Shown here piece after piece: positions 1 through 7,973 of a DNA stretch of 64,000 bases (position 1 is its first letter; every line of letters starts with the position of its first letter). Source of the stretch: Microbacterium hydrocarbonoxydans (GTDB taxonomy: Bacteria > Actinomycetota > Actinomycetes > Actinomycetales > Microbacteriaceae); assembly GCF_023715885.1 (NCBI RefSeq), contig NZ_JAMBOY010000001.1, forward strand, positions 682,001-746,000, read 5' to 3'. Both the position numbers and the translations under genes were made by a program. A model generated the notes under the pieces. The model was not told where the DNA came from, did no database searches, and worked only from the letters and a program-made list of their open reading frames with translations.

Positions 1-99
1 GAGGAGGCAGCGGCGGTCGTCGCCTTCCTCGCCTCGACGGAGAGCAGTTACGTCGTCGGCGCGAATCTCTACGTTGACGGCGGGGCGAATCAGGTCTGA
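1..99 (+). CDS. SDR-family oxidoreductase, C-terminal end (partial)
   Basis: The window opens inside a gene; the last 32 codons read in frame to a TGA at 97-99. The tail FLASTESSYVVGANLYVDGG is the standard C-terminal block of classical short-chain dehydrogenases, just before the final beta strand that closes the Rossmann domain. It resembles the end of the full-length SDR at 4684-5580 (FLASAESSYVAGETLNVNGG). Substrate cannot be judged because the cofactor-binding and catalytic parts lie outside the window. Confidence 0.8.
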   Translation, partial: EEAAAVVAFLASTESSYVVGANLYVDGGANQV

Positions 100-219
100 T
101 ACCCGGTCGGGCAGCGCCGAAGCAACCCGCTGCGCCGAGTGATCGCGACCCGATAGCGTCGTCGCCACACGGACGAACGCGGCGGCGGATCGACGATCCC
201 GCCGCGGGGAGGAGCCCAG

Positions 220-1179
220 ATGGTCGAGATCGGCTACCACGCGTCGCACGAGCAGCACACGCCGCGGGAACTGCTCGCGGCCGTCCGCCTCGCGGAACTG
301 GTGGGCTTCGACGAGGTGATGTGCTCGGACCACCTCGCCCCGTGGACGACCGCGCAGGGTCAGTCGGGCTTCGCGTGGAGTTGGCTGGGTGCCGCGATGG
401 CGCAGACCGGCATCCCGTTCGGCCTCGTGAACGCGCCAGGGCAGCGGTACCACCCGGTGGTCATCGCGCAGGCGATCGGCACCCTGGCGCAGATGTTCCC
501 GGAGAGGTTCTGGATCGCGTTCGGCAGCGGCGAGAACCTGAACGAGCACGTCACGGGCGATGCGTGGCCGGACAAGCCGGTGCGGCAGCGGCGACTGCGC
601 GAGAGCGTCGACGCGATCCGTGCGCTGCTCGACGGGCAGCGGGTCGACGTCGACGGTCTCATCCGCATCCACGACGCCAGGATCTGGACGCTTCCCGAGC
701 AGCCGATATCGCTGGTCGGGGCCGCCGTCAGCGCCGAGACCGCCGAATGGGTGGCGGAGTGGGGTGACGGCATGATCACCGTCGGCTGCCAGGCGGAGCA
801 GACGGCGGAGGTCCTACGGCGGTTCCGCGACGCCGGCGGACGCGGCCCCGCTCGCCTGCAGATCCATCTCAGCCTCGAGCCCACTCGGGAGGCGGCCCTC
901 GCAACCGCGCGCGAGCAGTGGTCTCAGACGATGGCGCAGGGGGTGAGCACGTGGGACGTCGAGAACCCCGAGGACTTCGAGGCCGCCATCGTGCCCTCGG
1001 ACGACGCCCTCGAGCAGGGTGTGCTCATCTCCCATGATCCGGCCGACCTCGCCGAGCAGATCGCCGAGGTCGCGCACGGCTACGACCGCATCTACCTGCA
1101 TCACGTCGGACGGGATCAGGCCGACTTCCTCCGGCGCTGCGAGACGGAACTGCTGCCCCGGCTGAGGAGCCTGCTGTGA
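220..1179 (+). CDS. LLM-class flavin-dependent oxidoreductase, TIGR03885-like
   Basis: The protein has 319 residues, a full-length luciferase-like TIM barrel. The N-terminus GYHASHEQHTP, followed by CSDHLAPW and an FGSGENLNEHV segment, matches the actinobacterial group described as probable non-F420 flavin oxidoreductases (TIGR03885). The family is thought to oxidise or reduce a small substrate with FMN, but the substrate is unknown. The ATG at 220 follows a gggaggag ribosome site. The stop overlaps the GTG start of the GH65 gene by 4 bp (GTGA), so the two are translationally coupled, which suggests a role tied to disaccharide metabolism. Family membership is fairly sure; cofactor type is inference. 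Confidence 0.8.
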   Translation: MVEIGYHASHEQHTPRELLAAVRLAELVGFDEVMCSDHLAPWTTAQGQSGFAWSWLGAAMAQTGIPFGLVNAPGQRYHPVVIAQAIGTLAQMFPERFWIAFGSGENLNEHVTGDAWPDKPVRQRRLRESVDAIRALLDGQRVDVDGLIRIHDARIWTLPEQPISLVGAAVSAETAEWVAEWGDGMITVGCQAEQTAEVLRRFRDAGGRGPARLQIHLSLEPTREAALATAREQWSQTMAQGVSTWDVENPEDFEAAIVPSDDALEQGVLISHDPADLAEQIAEVAHGYDRIYLHHVGRDQADFLRRCETELLPRLRSLL

Positions 1180-3527
1180 CCGCGGCGCGCTTCGACGTCG
1201 ACCCCTGGGCGATCAGCATCTCCGGTGTCACGCCGGATCGCCTCGCTCACGAGGAATCCGTCTTCGGACTGTCGAACGGGCACCTCGGCTGGCGCGGCAA
1301 CCTCGACGAGGGCGACCCGCGCGGAGTCGCGGGCAGCTACCTCAACGGCGTCTTCGAGGAGCATCCGATGCCGTACGCGGAGGACGGCTACGGCTACCCG
1401 GACGTCGGACAGAGCGTCATCAACGTGCAGAACGGTCAGATCATCCGGCTGCTCGTCGATGACGAGTCCTTCGACACCGAGACCGGCGCGCTGACGTCGC
1501 ACGATCGTCGGCTCGACATGCGCGCGGGAACCCTGCATCGCAGCTTCGACTGGACCAGCCCCGCCGGTCGTCGGGTTCGCGTCGAATCGACCAGGATCGT
1601 CTCGCTCCGTCATCGGGCGCTCGCCGCGATCCGCTATCGCGTCGAGGCCGTGGATCATGCAACCGACATCACGCTCATCTCCGAGTTGCTGGCGAACGAG
1701 CCGCTGCCGATTCAGCACGACGATCCGCGGGTGCAGGAACTGCTCACCGAGCCGCTCGAGGCCGTCGAAGCAGATGTGGCCGGCACTCGCGCGACCCTCG
1801 TGCACCGTACGCGGCGAAGCGGGTTGACCGTCGGCGTCGCGATGGATCACGACATCATCGAGTCGCAGCCGAGCGTCGCGACCGAAGCGGAGGACGACCT
1901 GGCGCGCACCACGATCCGGGTCAGGCTCGACCCGGGCGAGCGTCTGGAGATCGTCAAGTACGTGGGACACGACTTCGAATCCGCTCTCACCGCCGCGACG
2001 GTGCGGGACCGTGCGGAGGTCGCGGTGGCACGAGCACGAGCGGACGGCTGGGACCGACTGCTCGCCGATCAGCGCGACGTGCTCGACGACTACTGGCGCT
2101 GCGCCGACGTGGAGGTCGAGGGGGAACCGCGGCTGCAGCAGGCGGTGCGCTTCGCGCTCTTCCAGGTCTTCCAGGCTGCGGCGCGCGCGGAGCTCCGCTC
2201 GGTCCCTGGCAAAGGGCTCACCGGCTCCGGGTACGAGGGGCACACGTTCTGGGATTTCGAGGCCTTCGTCCTCCCGGTGCTGACCGCGACGGCTCCGGAT
2301 GCTGCGCAGCAGGCACTGCGCTGGCGGCACTCGACCCTCCATCACGCGCGCGATCGGGCGAAGGAGCTCCACCTCGACGGCGCCGCGTTCGCGTGGCGCA
2401 CCATCGACGGCAGGGAGAGCTCGGGTTACTGGCCGGCGAGCACCGCGGCCTTCCATATCAACGCCGACATCGCCGCGGCGGTGCTCCACTACGTGCGCGC
2501 GAGCGGCGACCACGGGTTCGAGCGCGACTACGGTCTCGAGATCCTGGCTGAAACGGCTCGGCTGTGGCTGTCGTTGGGGCGCCTTGACGCGGAGGGCGTC
2601 TTCCACATCGACGGCGTGACGGGACCCGACGAGTACTCGGCCGTCGCGAACGACAATGTCTTCACGAATCTCATGGCGCAGCTGAACCTCCGGGGGGCGG
2701 CGGCGGCGGCGCGCCGCCATCCCCAGAAGAGGCACGAGCTCGGCATCCGAGCCGCCGAGGCGGAGGAGTGGGATGCCGCGGCATCCGCCATGCACATCCC
2801 CTTCGACGAGGTGCGCGGCGTTCATCCGCAATCCGCCGGGTACACCGACCTCGAGCGGTGGGACTTCGAATCGACCGGTCCCGACCAGTACCTCCTGCAC
2901 GATCACTTCCCCTACTTCGACCTGTATCGCAAGCAGGTGCTGAAGCAGGCCGATCTGGTGCTGGCGCTGCACTTCGCGCACGAGGCCTTCACCCCGGAGC
3001 AGAAGGCTCGGGCGTTCGCGTACTACGAGGCGCTGACCGTGCGCGACTCTTCACTGTCCGCTTCCGCGCAGGCGGTCATCGCAGCCGAGGTCGGCCATCT
3101 CGACCTCGCCTACGACTATCTCGCCGAGATCGCGACCATCGATCTCGACGACGTGCACGGGAACACCGAGGAGGGTCTTCACATCGCCGCGCTCGCGGGG
3201 GTGTGGACGGCGATCGTCGCCGGATTCGGCGGGATGCGTGAAACCGCCGATGGGTTCCGGTTCGCCCCGCGTCTGCCGCACCCGATCACGCGCCTCGCCT
3301 TCGGCGTGCGCATCCACGGCGAGACGCTGCGCGTCGAGATCTCTCCGACGGAGACGACCTACCGCTACAGCGGCAGTGCGCCGTTGACCGTCAGGCACTT
3401 CGAGGAGGAGATCGTCGTCGGCGACGAGGATGTCATCGCGACGACGCCACCGCTCGCGGATCCCGGCCCGCGGCCACGACAGCCGCGGCACCGCGAACCC
3501 CGGCCGGCGGACGAGGCCTTCGGCTGA
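1176..3527 (+). CDS. Glycoside hydrolase family 65 disaccharide phosphorylase
   Basis: The protein has 783 residues, typical for GH65 maltose/trehalose/kojibiose phosphorylases. These cleave an alpha-glucoside with phosphate to give beta-glucose-1-phosphate. An N-terminal beta-sandwich domain (about 1-270) starts with ESVFGLSNGHLGWRGN. The (alpha/alpha)6 barrel contains GHTFWDFEAFVLP and DGVTGPDEYSAV; the Glu in TGPDEY is the family's catalytic acid. A C-terminal beta domain and a basic proline/arginine tail follow. The GTG start overlaps the preceding oxidoreductase stop. Which disaccharide is used cannot be read from sequence. No beta-phosphoglucomutase gene, a common partner, follows. Confidence 0.88.
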   Translation: MTAARFDVDPWAISISGVTPDRLAHEESVFGLSNGHLGWRGNLDEGDPRGVAGSYLNGVFEEHPMPYAEDGYGYPDVGQSVINVQNGQIIRLLVDDESFDTETGALTSHDRRLDMRAGTLHRSFDWTSPAGRRVRVESTRIVSLRHRALAAIRYRVEAVDHATDITLISELLANEPLPIQHDDPRVQELLTEPLEAVEADVAGTRATLVHRTRRSGLTVGVAMDHDIIESQPSVATEAEDDLARTTIRVRLDPGERLEIVKYVGHDFESALTAATVRDRAEVAVARARADGWDRLLADQRDVLDDYWRCADVEVEGEPRLQQAVRFALFQVFQAAARAELRSVPGKGLTGSGYEGHTFWDFEAFVLPVLTATAPDAAQQALRWRHSTLHHARDRAKELHLDGAAFAWRTIDGRESSGYWPASTAAFHINADIAAAVLHYVRASGDHGFERDYGLEILAETARLWLSLGRLDAEGVFHIDGVTGPDEYSAVANDNVFTNLMAQLNLRGAAAAARRHPQKRHELGIRAAEAEEWDAAASAMHIPFDEVRGVHPQSAGYTDLERWDFESTGPDQYLLHDHFPYFDLYRKQVLKQADLVLALHFAHEAFTPEQKARAFAYYEALTVRDSSLSASAQAVIAAEVGHLDLAYDYLAEIATIDLDDVHGNTEEGLHIAALAGVWTAIVAGFGGMRETADGFRFAPRLPHPITRLAFGVRIHGETLRVEISPTETTYRYSGSAPLTVRHFEEEIVVGDEDVIATTPPLADPGPRPRQPRHREPRPADEAFG

Positions 3528-3725
3528 CGCGGCCGTCAGTCGGTCAGGCGGGACGCCCCCACCACGGGGGAGGCGGCGGAAAGGGCGCCCCGCCTGGCGC
3601 CGCCATCGAGCGACGCCGCTCCCGCCCGCGTTGCGGCGCGAGTGGGTGCTTCGCAAGCGTGACACCACGCGCGCGCCGACGCAAGAGGAATTGTCGATCG
3701 GTATATCGCGGACGAGTCGGCGCGG

Positions 3726-4514
3726 TCAGAGCATGATGTCATTCGCGGTTTGCAGCGGGATGCGCTCGAGGGGTCGCACCGGGGTGCGATGCGGGAGCAC
3801 ATCGGCATCCGTCAGCGGACCGAGGTCGATGCCCGCCGTGCCCGCGATCTCTGTGATCGGCACCTGGAACGTGCGGAAGGCCCCGAGAGGGGGCACGGCC
3901 AGCATCCCCTCCGCCGTGTCGACGAGCTCGGACTGGTCGAGCACGAAGCCCGCCGCGGCGAGTCCATCGGCGCCCTGCCAGGCCGCGACCTTCCAGAACT
4001 GCAGCGGGATGCGGATGCCGCGGTACTGCGGGCCGTCATCACCCAGCACGGGAGCGGTGAACACCGAGATCCGCTGATCAGTGGTCTCCGCGTACGCGAG
4101 CACGTGGTCCTCGAGGCCGAGCCACAGTTCCTTCGACTGGTTGAACCCGGCCGCCTGCGGCGCGGCGTTCGGATAGAAGAAGGTCGCCTCCATGGCTGCC
4201 CGGGCGTCGGCGGTGCCACCCCAGCCCGGGTCGCGACGTCGAACGAGATGCCCGCGGTCGAGGTCGTTGCGCGCGTACACCTCGGGGCCGGTCTGCTCAT
4301 CGGCGTCGACGCGGGGGTCGAGGCGCCACTCGCCCGAGCGCGGCAGGTCCTGCACCTGCGCGCCATCGATGTTCACTCCCGTGACCGCGGCGAGCCGCCG
4401 CTCCGGCTCGAGCAGGACGGTGAATCGCGGGTACGTCAGTTCTCGGACCGCGCTCGCCGGTCGAGGCAGCGGCAGTCGGGTCGGCAGGAAGTCGAGGTCG
4501 TATCCGTCGGCCAT
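3726..4514 (-). CDS. DNA/RNA non-specific endonuclease (NUC family)
   Basis: The product has 262 residues from the ATG at 4514 (MADGYDLDFLP). A longer frame reaching 4652 runs through a repeated palindromic element and is rejected as the start. The segment NDLDRGHLVRR contains the DRGH motif that places the catalytic His of NUC/Serratia-type nucleases. N-x9-E spacing (NAAPQAAGFNQSKELW) supplies the expected metal-binding Asn and the Glu. There is no obvious signal peptide, which is unusual for a family often secreted, so it may act inside the cell or be exported another way. Activity against DNA or RNA is a family property. Its promoter region is the palindromic element at 4541-4676. Confidence 0.85.
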   Translation of the reverse strand: MADGYDLDFLPTRLPLPRPASAVRELTYPRFTVLLEPERRLAAVTGVNIDGAQVQDLPRSGEWRLDPRVDADEQTGPEVYARNDLDRGHLVRRRDPGWGGTADARAAMEATFFYPNAAPQAAGFNQSKELWLGLEDHVLAYAETTDQRISVFTAPVLGDDGPQYRGIRIPLQFWKVAAWQGADGLAAAGFVLDQSELVDTAEGMLAVPPLGAFRTFQVPITEIAGTAGIDLGPLTDADVLPHRTPVRPLERIPLQTANDIML

Positions 4515-4540
4515 GTCCCCATCGTGCCCTGCCCCACCGA

Positions 4541-4676
4541 CACGCGTCGAGACCCACCGACACGCGTCGAGACCCACCTCCCGCGTCGAGACCCACCTCC
4601 CCCGACGTACCGGGCGGTGGGTCTCGACGAGCGCGATGGGTCTCGGCGACAAGAGTGGTCTCAGCGATGTGAGACC
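4541..4676. repeat. GTCGAGACCCACC palindromic repeat cluster
   Basis: A 20-bp unit starting CACGCGTCGAGACCCACC occurs twice in tandem (4541-4560 and 4561-4580), with a third copy of its core at about 4582-4598. An inverted copy GGTGGGTCTCGACG lies at 4616-4629 and a degenerate one at 4635-4650. A separate small hairpin GGTCTCA/TGAGACC spans 4657-4676. The same word family recurs at 36441-36524. The cluster lies between two minus-strand genes, downstream of the SDR at 4684 and just before the nuclease start, so it could act as a terminator for the first. Function is not established. Confidence 0.75.
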
Positions 4677-4683
4677 CGTGCCA

Positions 4684-5580
4684 TCACGGAGTGGGCATGC
4701 CGCCGTTCACGTTCAGCGTCTCGCCGGCGACGTAGCTCGACTCGGCCGAGGCGAGGAACACGTAGGCGGGTGCGAGCTCGGCCGGCTGACCCATGCGCCC
4801 GAGTGGGGTCTCCTCGCCGAACTGCTCGATCTTCTCCTGCGGCTGGCCGTCGCTCGGCTGCAGCGGCGTCCAGATCGGACCGGGCGCGACGGCGTTCACG
4901 CGGATGCCCTTCGGTGCGAGCTGCTCGGCGAGACCCTTCGTGAAGGCGTTGATGGTCGCCTTGGTCGACGCGTAGTCGACGAGGATGCCCGACGGCGAGT
5001 AGGCCTGGATCGACGTCGTGTTGATGATCGTCGAGCCGGGCTTCAGGTGCGGCAGTGCCGCCTTCGTGATCCAGAACATCGCGTACACGTTGGTCTTGAA
5101 CGTGTCGTCGAACTGCTCGTCGGTGATGTCGGTCAGGGACTCCTGGAAGATCTGCTTGCCGCCGTTGTTGACGAGGATGTCGAGTCCGCCGAGCGCGCCG
5201 ACCGCCTCCGACACGAGGGTGCGGCAGTACTCCGGGTCGCGCAGGTCGCCCGGGATGGTCGCGACGTTCGCGCCGGCTTCGCGCAGGATGCCGGCGATGC
5301 GCGCCGCATCCTCCTCCTCCTCGGGCAGGTACGACAGGGCGACGTCGGCCCCTTCACGTGCGAAGGCGATCGCCGTGGCGGCGCCGATGCCCGAGTCGCC
5401 ACCCGTGATGAGCGCCTTGCGCCCCTTCAGGCGGTCGGAGCCGCGGTACGACTCCTCGCCGAGGTCGGCTTTCGGTGTGAGATCGGCGTCGAGTCCCGGC
5501 TCGGGCATGTGCTGCTTCTGCGGCTCGATGTCGGAGTAGAGCTCGGCGGGGTTGACGAAGGTGTACTGGTCACGAGACAT
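4684..5580 (-). CDS. SDR-family oxidoreductase, general-stress (GSP39/YhdF-like)
   Basis: The product has 298 residues with an extended N-terminus (about 45 residues before the Rossmann fold) typical of the stress-associated SDR group that includes B. subtilis YhdF and related glucose-1-dehydrogenase-like proteins. The NAD(P) motif TGGDSGIG, the NNGG motif and the catalytic YASTK are present, so the enzyme should be active on an alcohol or sugar substrate. The ATG at 5580 has a strong upstream ggagaggagacacc ribosome site. It follows the GH15 gene by 43 bp on the same strand and is probably co-transcribed, suggesting a shared stress or storage-carbohydrate role. The substrate is unknown. Confidence 0.88.
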   Translation of the reverse strand: MSRDQYTFVNPAELYSDIEPQKQHMPEPGLDADLTPKADLGEESYRGSDRLKGRKALITGGDSGIGAATAIAFAREGADVALSYLPEEEEDAARIAGILREAGANVATIPGDLRDPEYCRTLVSEAVGALGGLDILVNNGGKQIFQESLTDITDEQFDDTFKTNVYAMFWITKAALPHLKPGSTIINTTSIQAYSPSGILVDYASTKATINAFTKGLAEQLAPKGIRVNAVAPGPIWTPLQPSDGQPQEKIEQFGEETPLGRMGQPAELAPAYVFLASAESSYVAGETLNVNGGMPTP

Positions 5581-5623
5581 GGTGTCTCCTCTCCTTGTTT
5601 TCCGGTCGTGGTCTTCGGTCTGG

Positions 5624-7429
5624 TCAGCTGTCGGGCAGCAGGTCTGAGGGCATGACCTCGCGCATGGTCATCGCCGCGGTGAGGAAGGCCAGGTGGCTGA
5701 GCGCCTGCGGGGTGTTGCCCCAGGCCGAGCCGTCGTCGGCGTCGATCATCTCGGCGTAGATGCCGACGTCGTTCGCGAGTGTGAGCAGCTGGTCCATGCG
5801 CTCGCGCGCCTCCTCGTGACGGCCGACGCAGGCGAGTGCCTCGGCCAGCCAGAACGCGCACGCGACGAACGTCTTCTCCTCGGCCGAGACGCCGCTGTAG
5901 CGGTACAGCAGCGCGCCGGCCCCGAGCTGATCGATGAGGGCGTCGATCGTCGACGACATGCGCTCGCCACGATCGAAGCCGCTCGGCGCATGCAGCAGCA
6001 CGGACGCGTCGAGCGCGTCGGCGCCGGGATAGAAGACGTACGCGCCGCGCTCCTCGGACCAGCAGTTCTCGTCGATCCACCGCCGGATGCGGTCGCGCTC
6101 CGCTCGCCAGCGCTCTGCGCTCCCCGGAATCGCGCCCGCCTCGGCGAGGGCGACGGCATCCTCCAGCGCCTTCCAGCAGCCCATCTTCGACGAGGTGTAG
6201 TGCCGCTGCTCCGGCAGCTCCCACATGCCCGAGTCAGGGTTCCGCCACACGTCGCAGGTCCGGTCGGCGATCTGCGACAGCATCCGCCCTGTCCCGATGT
6301 CGAGCACGTTGCCGGCGTCGACGTAGGTACGGCAGATCGCGATAAGGTCGCCGTAGACGCCGAGCTGCAGCTGCTCGCCGGCCGGGTTGCCTGTGACGAC
6401 CGGGCCGATGTCGTCCCACCCCGAGACGTCGTACTCGGTCGGCGCCGGTACGAGATCCCCGTCGAGCGTGTACATGACGTGCAGGTCGTCGCCGTGGCGA
6501 CGGATCGTGTGCAGCATCCACGACAGCGCAGCGTGGGTCTCCTCGCGGAGGCCGAAACGCACGAGCGCATGCGTCGTGTAGGCGAGGTCGCGTACCCACG
6601 CGTGCCGGTAGTCCCAGTTCTTCCCGCCGTCGGGGTTCTCCGGCAGCGACGTCGTGGCGGCGGCGGCGATCGCCCCGGACGGGCTGTAGATCAGCAGCTT
6701 GAGAGCGAGCGCGCTGCGCTGCACCTGCTCGCGCCACGGGCCGTCGTACGAGAACACGCGCGACCAGTGCTGCCAGTTCTCGATCGTGCGGTCGATGCCG
6801 TCGTCGACGTTGTAGGGGTCGGGGAGGTGCAGGGGCTCGTCGTGGGTGGCTGCGAGCGAGAGCAGATGACGCGAACCCGGCGAGGTCGCGAACGAACCGG
6901 TCAGCTCCGCCCCGAGCGGGGCATCCGGGTCGGGGTCGGCCGGACCGTGCTCGAACCCCGTCAGAGCGAACGCGGTCTCGCCGCTGCGGATGACATCGCC
7001 GTGCTCCGTGCGCTCCAACCACGGGGATGCTGTCTGCAGCGACGATCCCGGCTGCACGCGCCACCGCATAGCGACCGCGCCCTCGACGCCGTCGATGCGT
7101 CGCGCGAGTTCGGCCCACGGCATCCGTCCGGCCACCCCGGAGACCATCGCGTCGGTCACCCGCACCACGCCGTCGTCGGTGGTGAACGTCGTCTCGAGCA
7201 CGTTGGTGTCGGGGATGTAGCGGCGCTCGGAGCGGAAATCCCCGTCGGGCCGAAGCTCGAAGCACCCACCGGTCTCGTCGTCGAGCAGTCGTGCGAACAC
7301 CGGCAGATCGGTGAGATCGGGCAGCGGCAGCCAGTCCACCCGTCCGTCCTCGCCGATCAGGGCGACCGTGCGCCCGTCGCCGATGGGCGCGTACGACCCG
7401 ATCGGACGAGCGGGGGATGCGGGGGGCAT
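5624..7429 (-). CDS. Glycoside hydrolase family 15 protein (glucoamylase/trehalase-like)
   Basis: The product has 601 residues, the usual size for bacterial GH15 enzymes. The N-terminal beta domain begins with RPIGSYAPIGDGRTVALIGEDG, close to the IGDYALIGD-type opening of this group. The catalytic (alpha/alpha)6 barrel shows NWDYRHAWVRDLAYT and later FYPGADALDASVLL, the region of the catalytic acid. The C-terminus carries TFVACAFWLAEALA and WGNTPQALSHLAFL. It has no signal peptide, so it likely acts on cytoplasmic alpha-glucans or trehalose; some actinobacterial GH15 proteins are trehalases. It is first in a two-gene unit with the SDR at 4684. Confidence 0.88.
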   Translation of the reverse strand: MPPASPARPIGSYAPIGDGRTVALIGEDGRVDWLPLPDLTDLPVFARLLDDETGGCFELRPDGDFRSERRYIPDTNVLETTFTTDDGVVRVTDAMVSGVAGRMPWAELARRIDGVEGAVAMRWRVQPGSSLQTASPWLERTEHGDVIRSGETAFALTGFEHGPADPDPDAPLGAELTGSFATSPGSRHLLSLAATHDEPLHLPDPYNVDDGIDRTIENWQHWSRVFSYDGPWREQVQRSALALKLLIYSPSGAIAAAATTSLPENPDGGKNWDYRHAWVRDLAYTTHALVRFGLREETHAALSWMLHTIRRHGDDLHVMYTLDGDLVPAPTEYDVSGWDDIGPVVTGNPAGEQLQLGVYGDLIAICRTYVDAGNVLDIGTGRMLSQIADRTCDVWRNPDSGMWELPEQRHYTSSKMGCWKALEDAVALAEAGAIPGSAERWRAERDRIRRWIDENCWSEERGAYVFYPGADALDASVLLHAPSGFDRGERMSSTIDALIDQLGAGALLYRYSGVSAEEKTFVACAFWLAEALACVGRHEEARERMDQLLTLANDVGIYAEMIDADDGSAWGNTPQALSHLAFLTAAMTMREVMPSDLLPDS

Positions 7430-7533
7430 GACCCCATGCTCGATGGCCGCAGCCGACCTGGCAAACGCCTTGCGCGGACCCGGGGGAGTGGGTTAGACGC
7501 GAGAGAGCCGCGTGGTCGCACGGGGCGTGCGGG

Positions 7534-7758
7534 TCAGGGCCGCACCCGGACCGTGCGCCCCTCGAAGGTGACGAGATCGCCGTCGCGCAGCTGGCGTCCT
7601 CGGCGACGATCGACCTCTCCGTTGACCTTCACGAAGCCGTCGATGACGACCTCCTTCGCGTCGCCGCCCGAGTCGAGCAGCCCGGAGTACTTGAGGAACT
7701 GCCCGAGTCGGATCATCTCGCCGCCGATGGACACGTCGGTCGGTTCGGATTTCGCCAT
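7534..7758 (-). CDS. S4-domain RNA-binding protein (YaaA/YbcJ-like)
   Basis: The product has 74 residues from the ATG at 7758. It is a single S4 domain: IRLGQFLKYSGLLDSGGDAK, then VVIDGFVKVNGEVDRRRGRQL. S4 domains bind structured RNA in ribosomal and RNA-modifying proteins; stand-alone forms such as YbcJ have no firmly assigned target. A frame extending to 7857 lacks S4 similarity in its first 33 residues and has no better ribosome site, so the shorter start was chosen. It is divergent from the secreted phosphodiesterase at 7974. Confidence 0.85.
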   Translation of the reverse strand: MAKSEPTDVSIGGEMIRLGQFLKYSGLLDSGGDAKEVVIDGFVKVNGEVDRRRGRQLRDGDLVTFEGRTVRVRP

Positions 7759-7850
7759 GACTGCGATCGTAGTCGCGGCCGGGCTCTGTGCATGGTCCTG
7801 TTCTCGGCGAGGAGGTCGTTTGCGAACGCGTCGCCGCGGGCGTGTCGAGG

Positions 7851-7902
7851 TAGGCACCTATGAGGTGAAGTCTGCATGAACGGGGCCGCAGATAGGTTCC
7901 TA
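7851..7902. promoter_or_regulatory. Paired TAGGnnCCTA palindromes between divergent genes
   Basis: Two 10-bp palindromes, TAGGCACCTA (7851-7860) and TAGGTTCCTA (7893-7902), lie with centres 42 bp apart, four helical turns. They sit in the gap between the S4 gene and the secreted phosphodiesterase. Same-face spacing of two identical half-site pairs is what a dimeric repressor or activator binding cooperatively would need. The regulator is not identified. Confidence 0.4.
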
Positions 7903-7973
7903 TGTTGCGGCGCTTCGTGTCATCCTCGGGGCTGTCGGAGACCTCCGCACACCCCCCCGTCAGAAGGAACCCC

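Noticed and set aside
1116..2981. 621-codon open frame on the minus strand opposite the GH65 gene
   Set aside because: It is the antisense shadow of a gene with a clear GH65 fold; composition is Arg/Val-rich with no motif. Similar long antisense frames at 5693-7879, 21151-22869 and 37921-39978 were rejected for the same reason.
4541..4600. Short tandem repeats considered as a CRISPR array
   Set aside because: Units are 20 bp with no unique spacers, and no cas genes are near.
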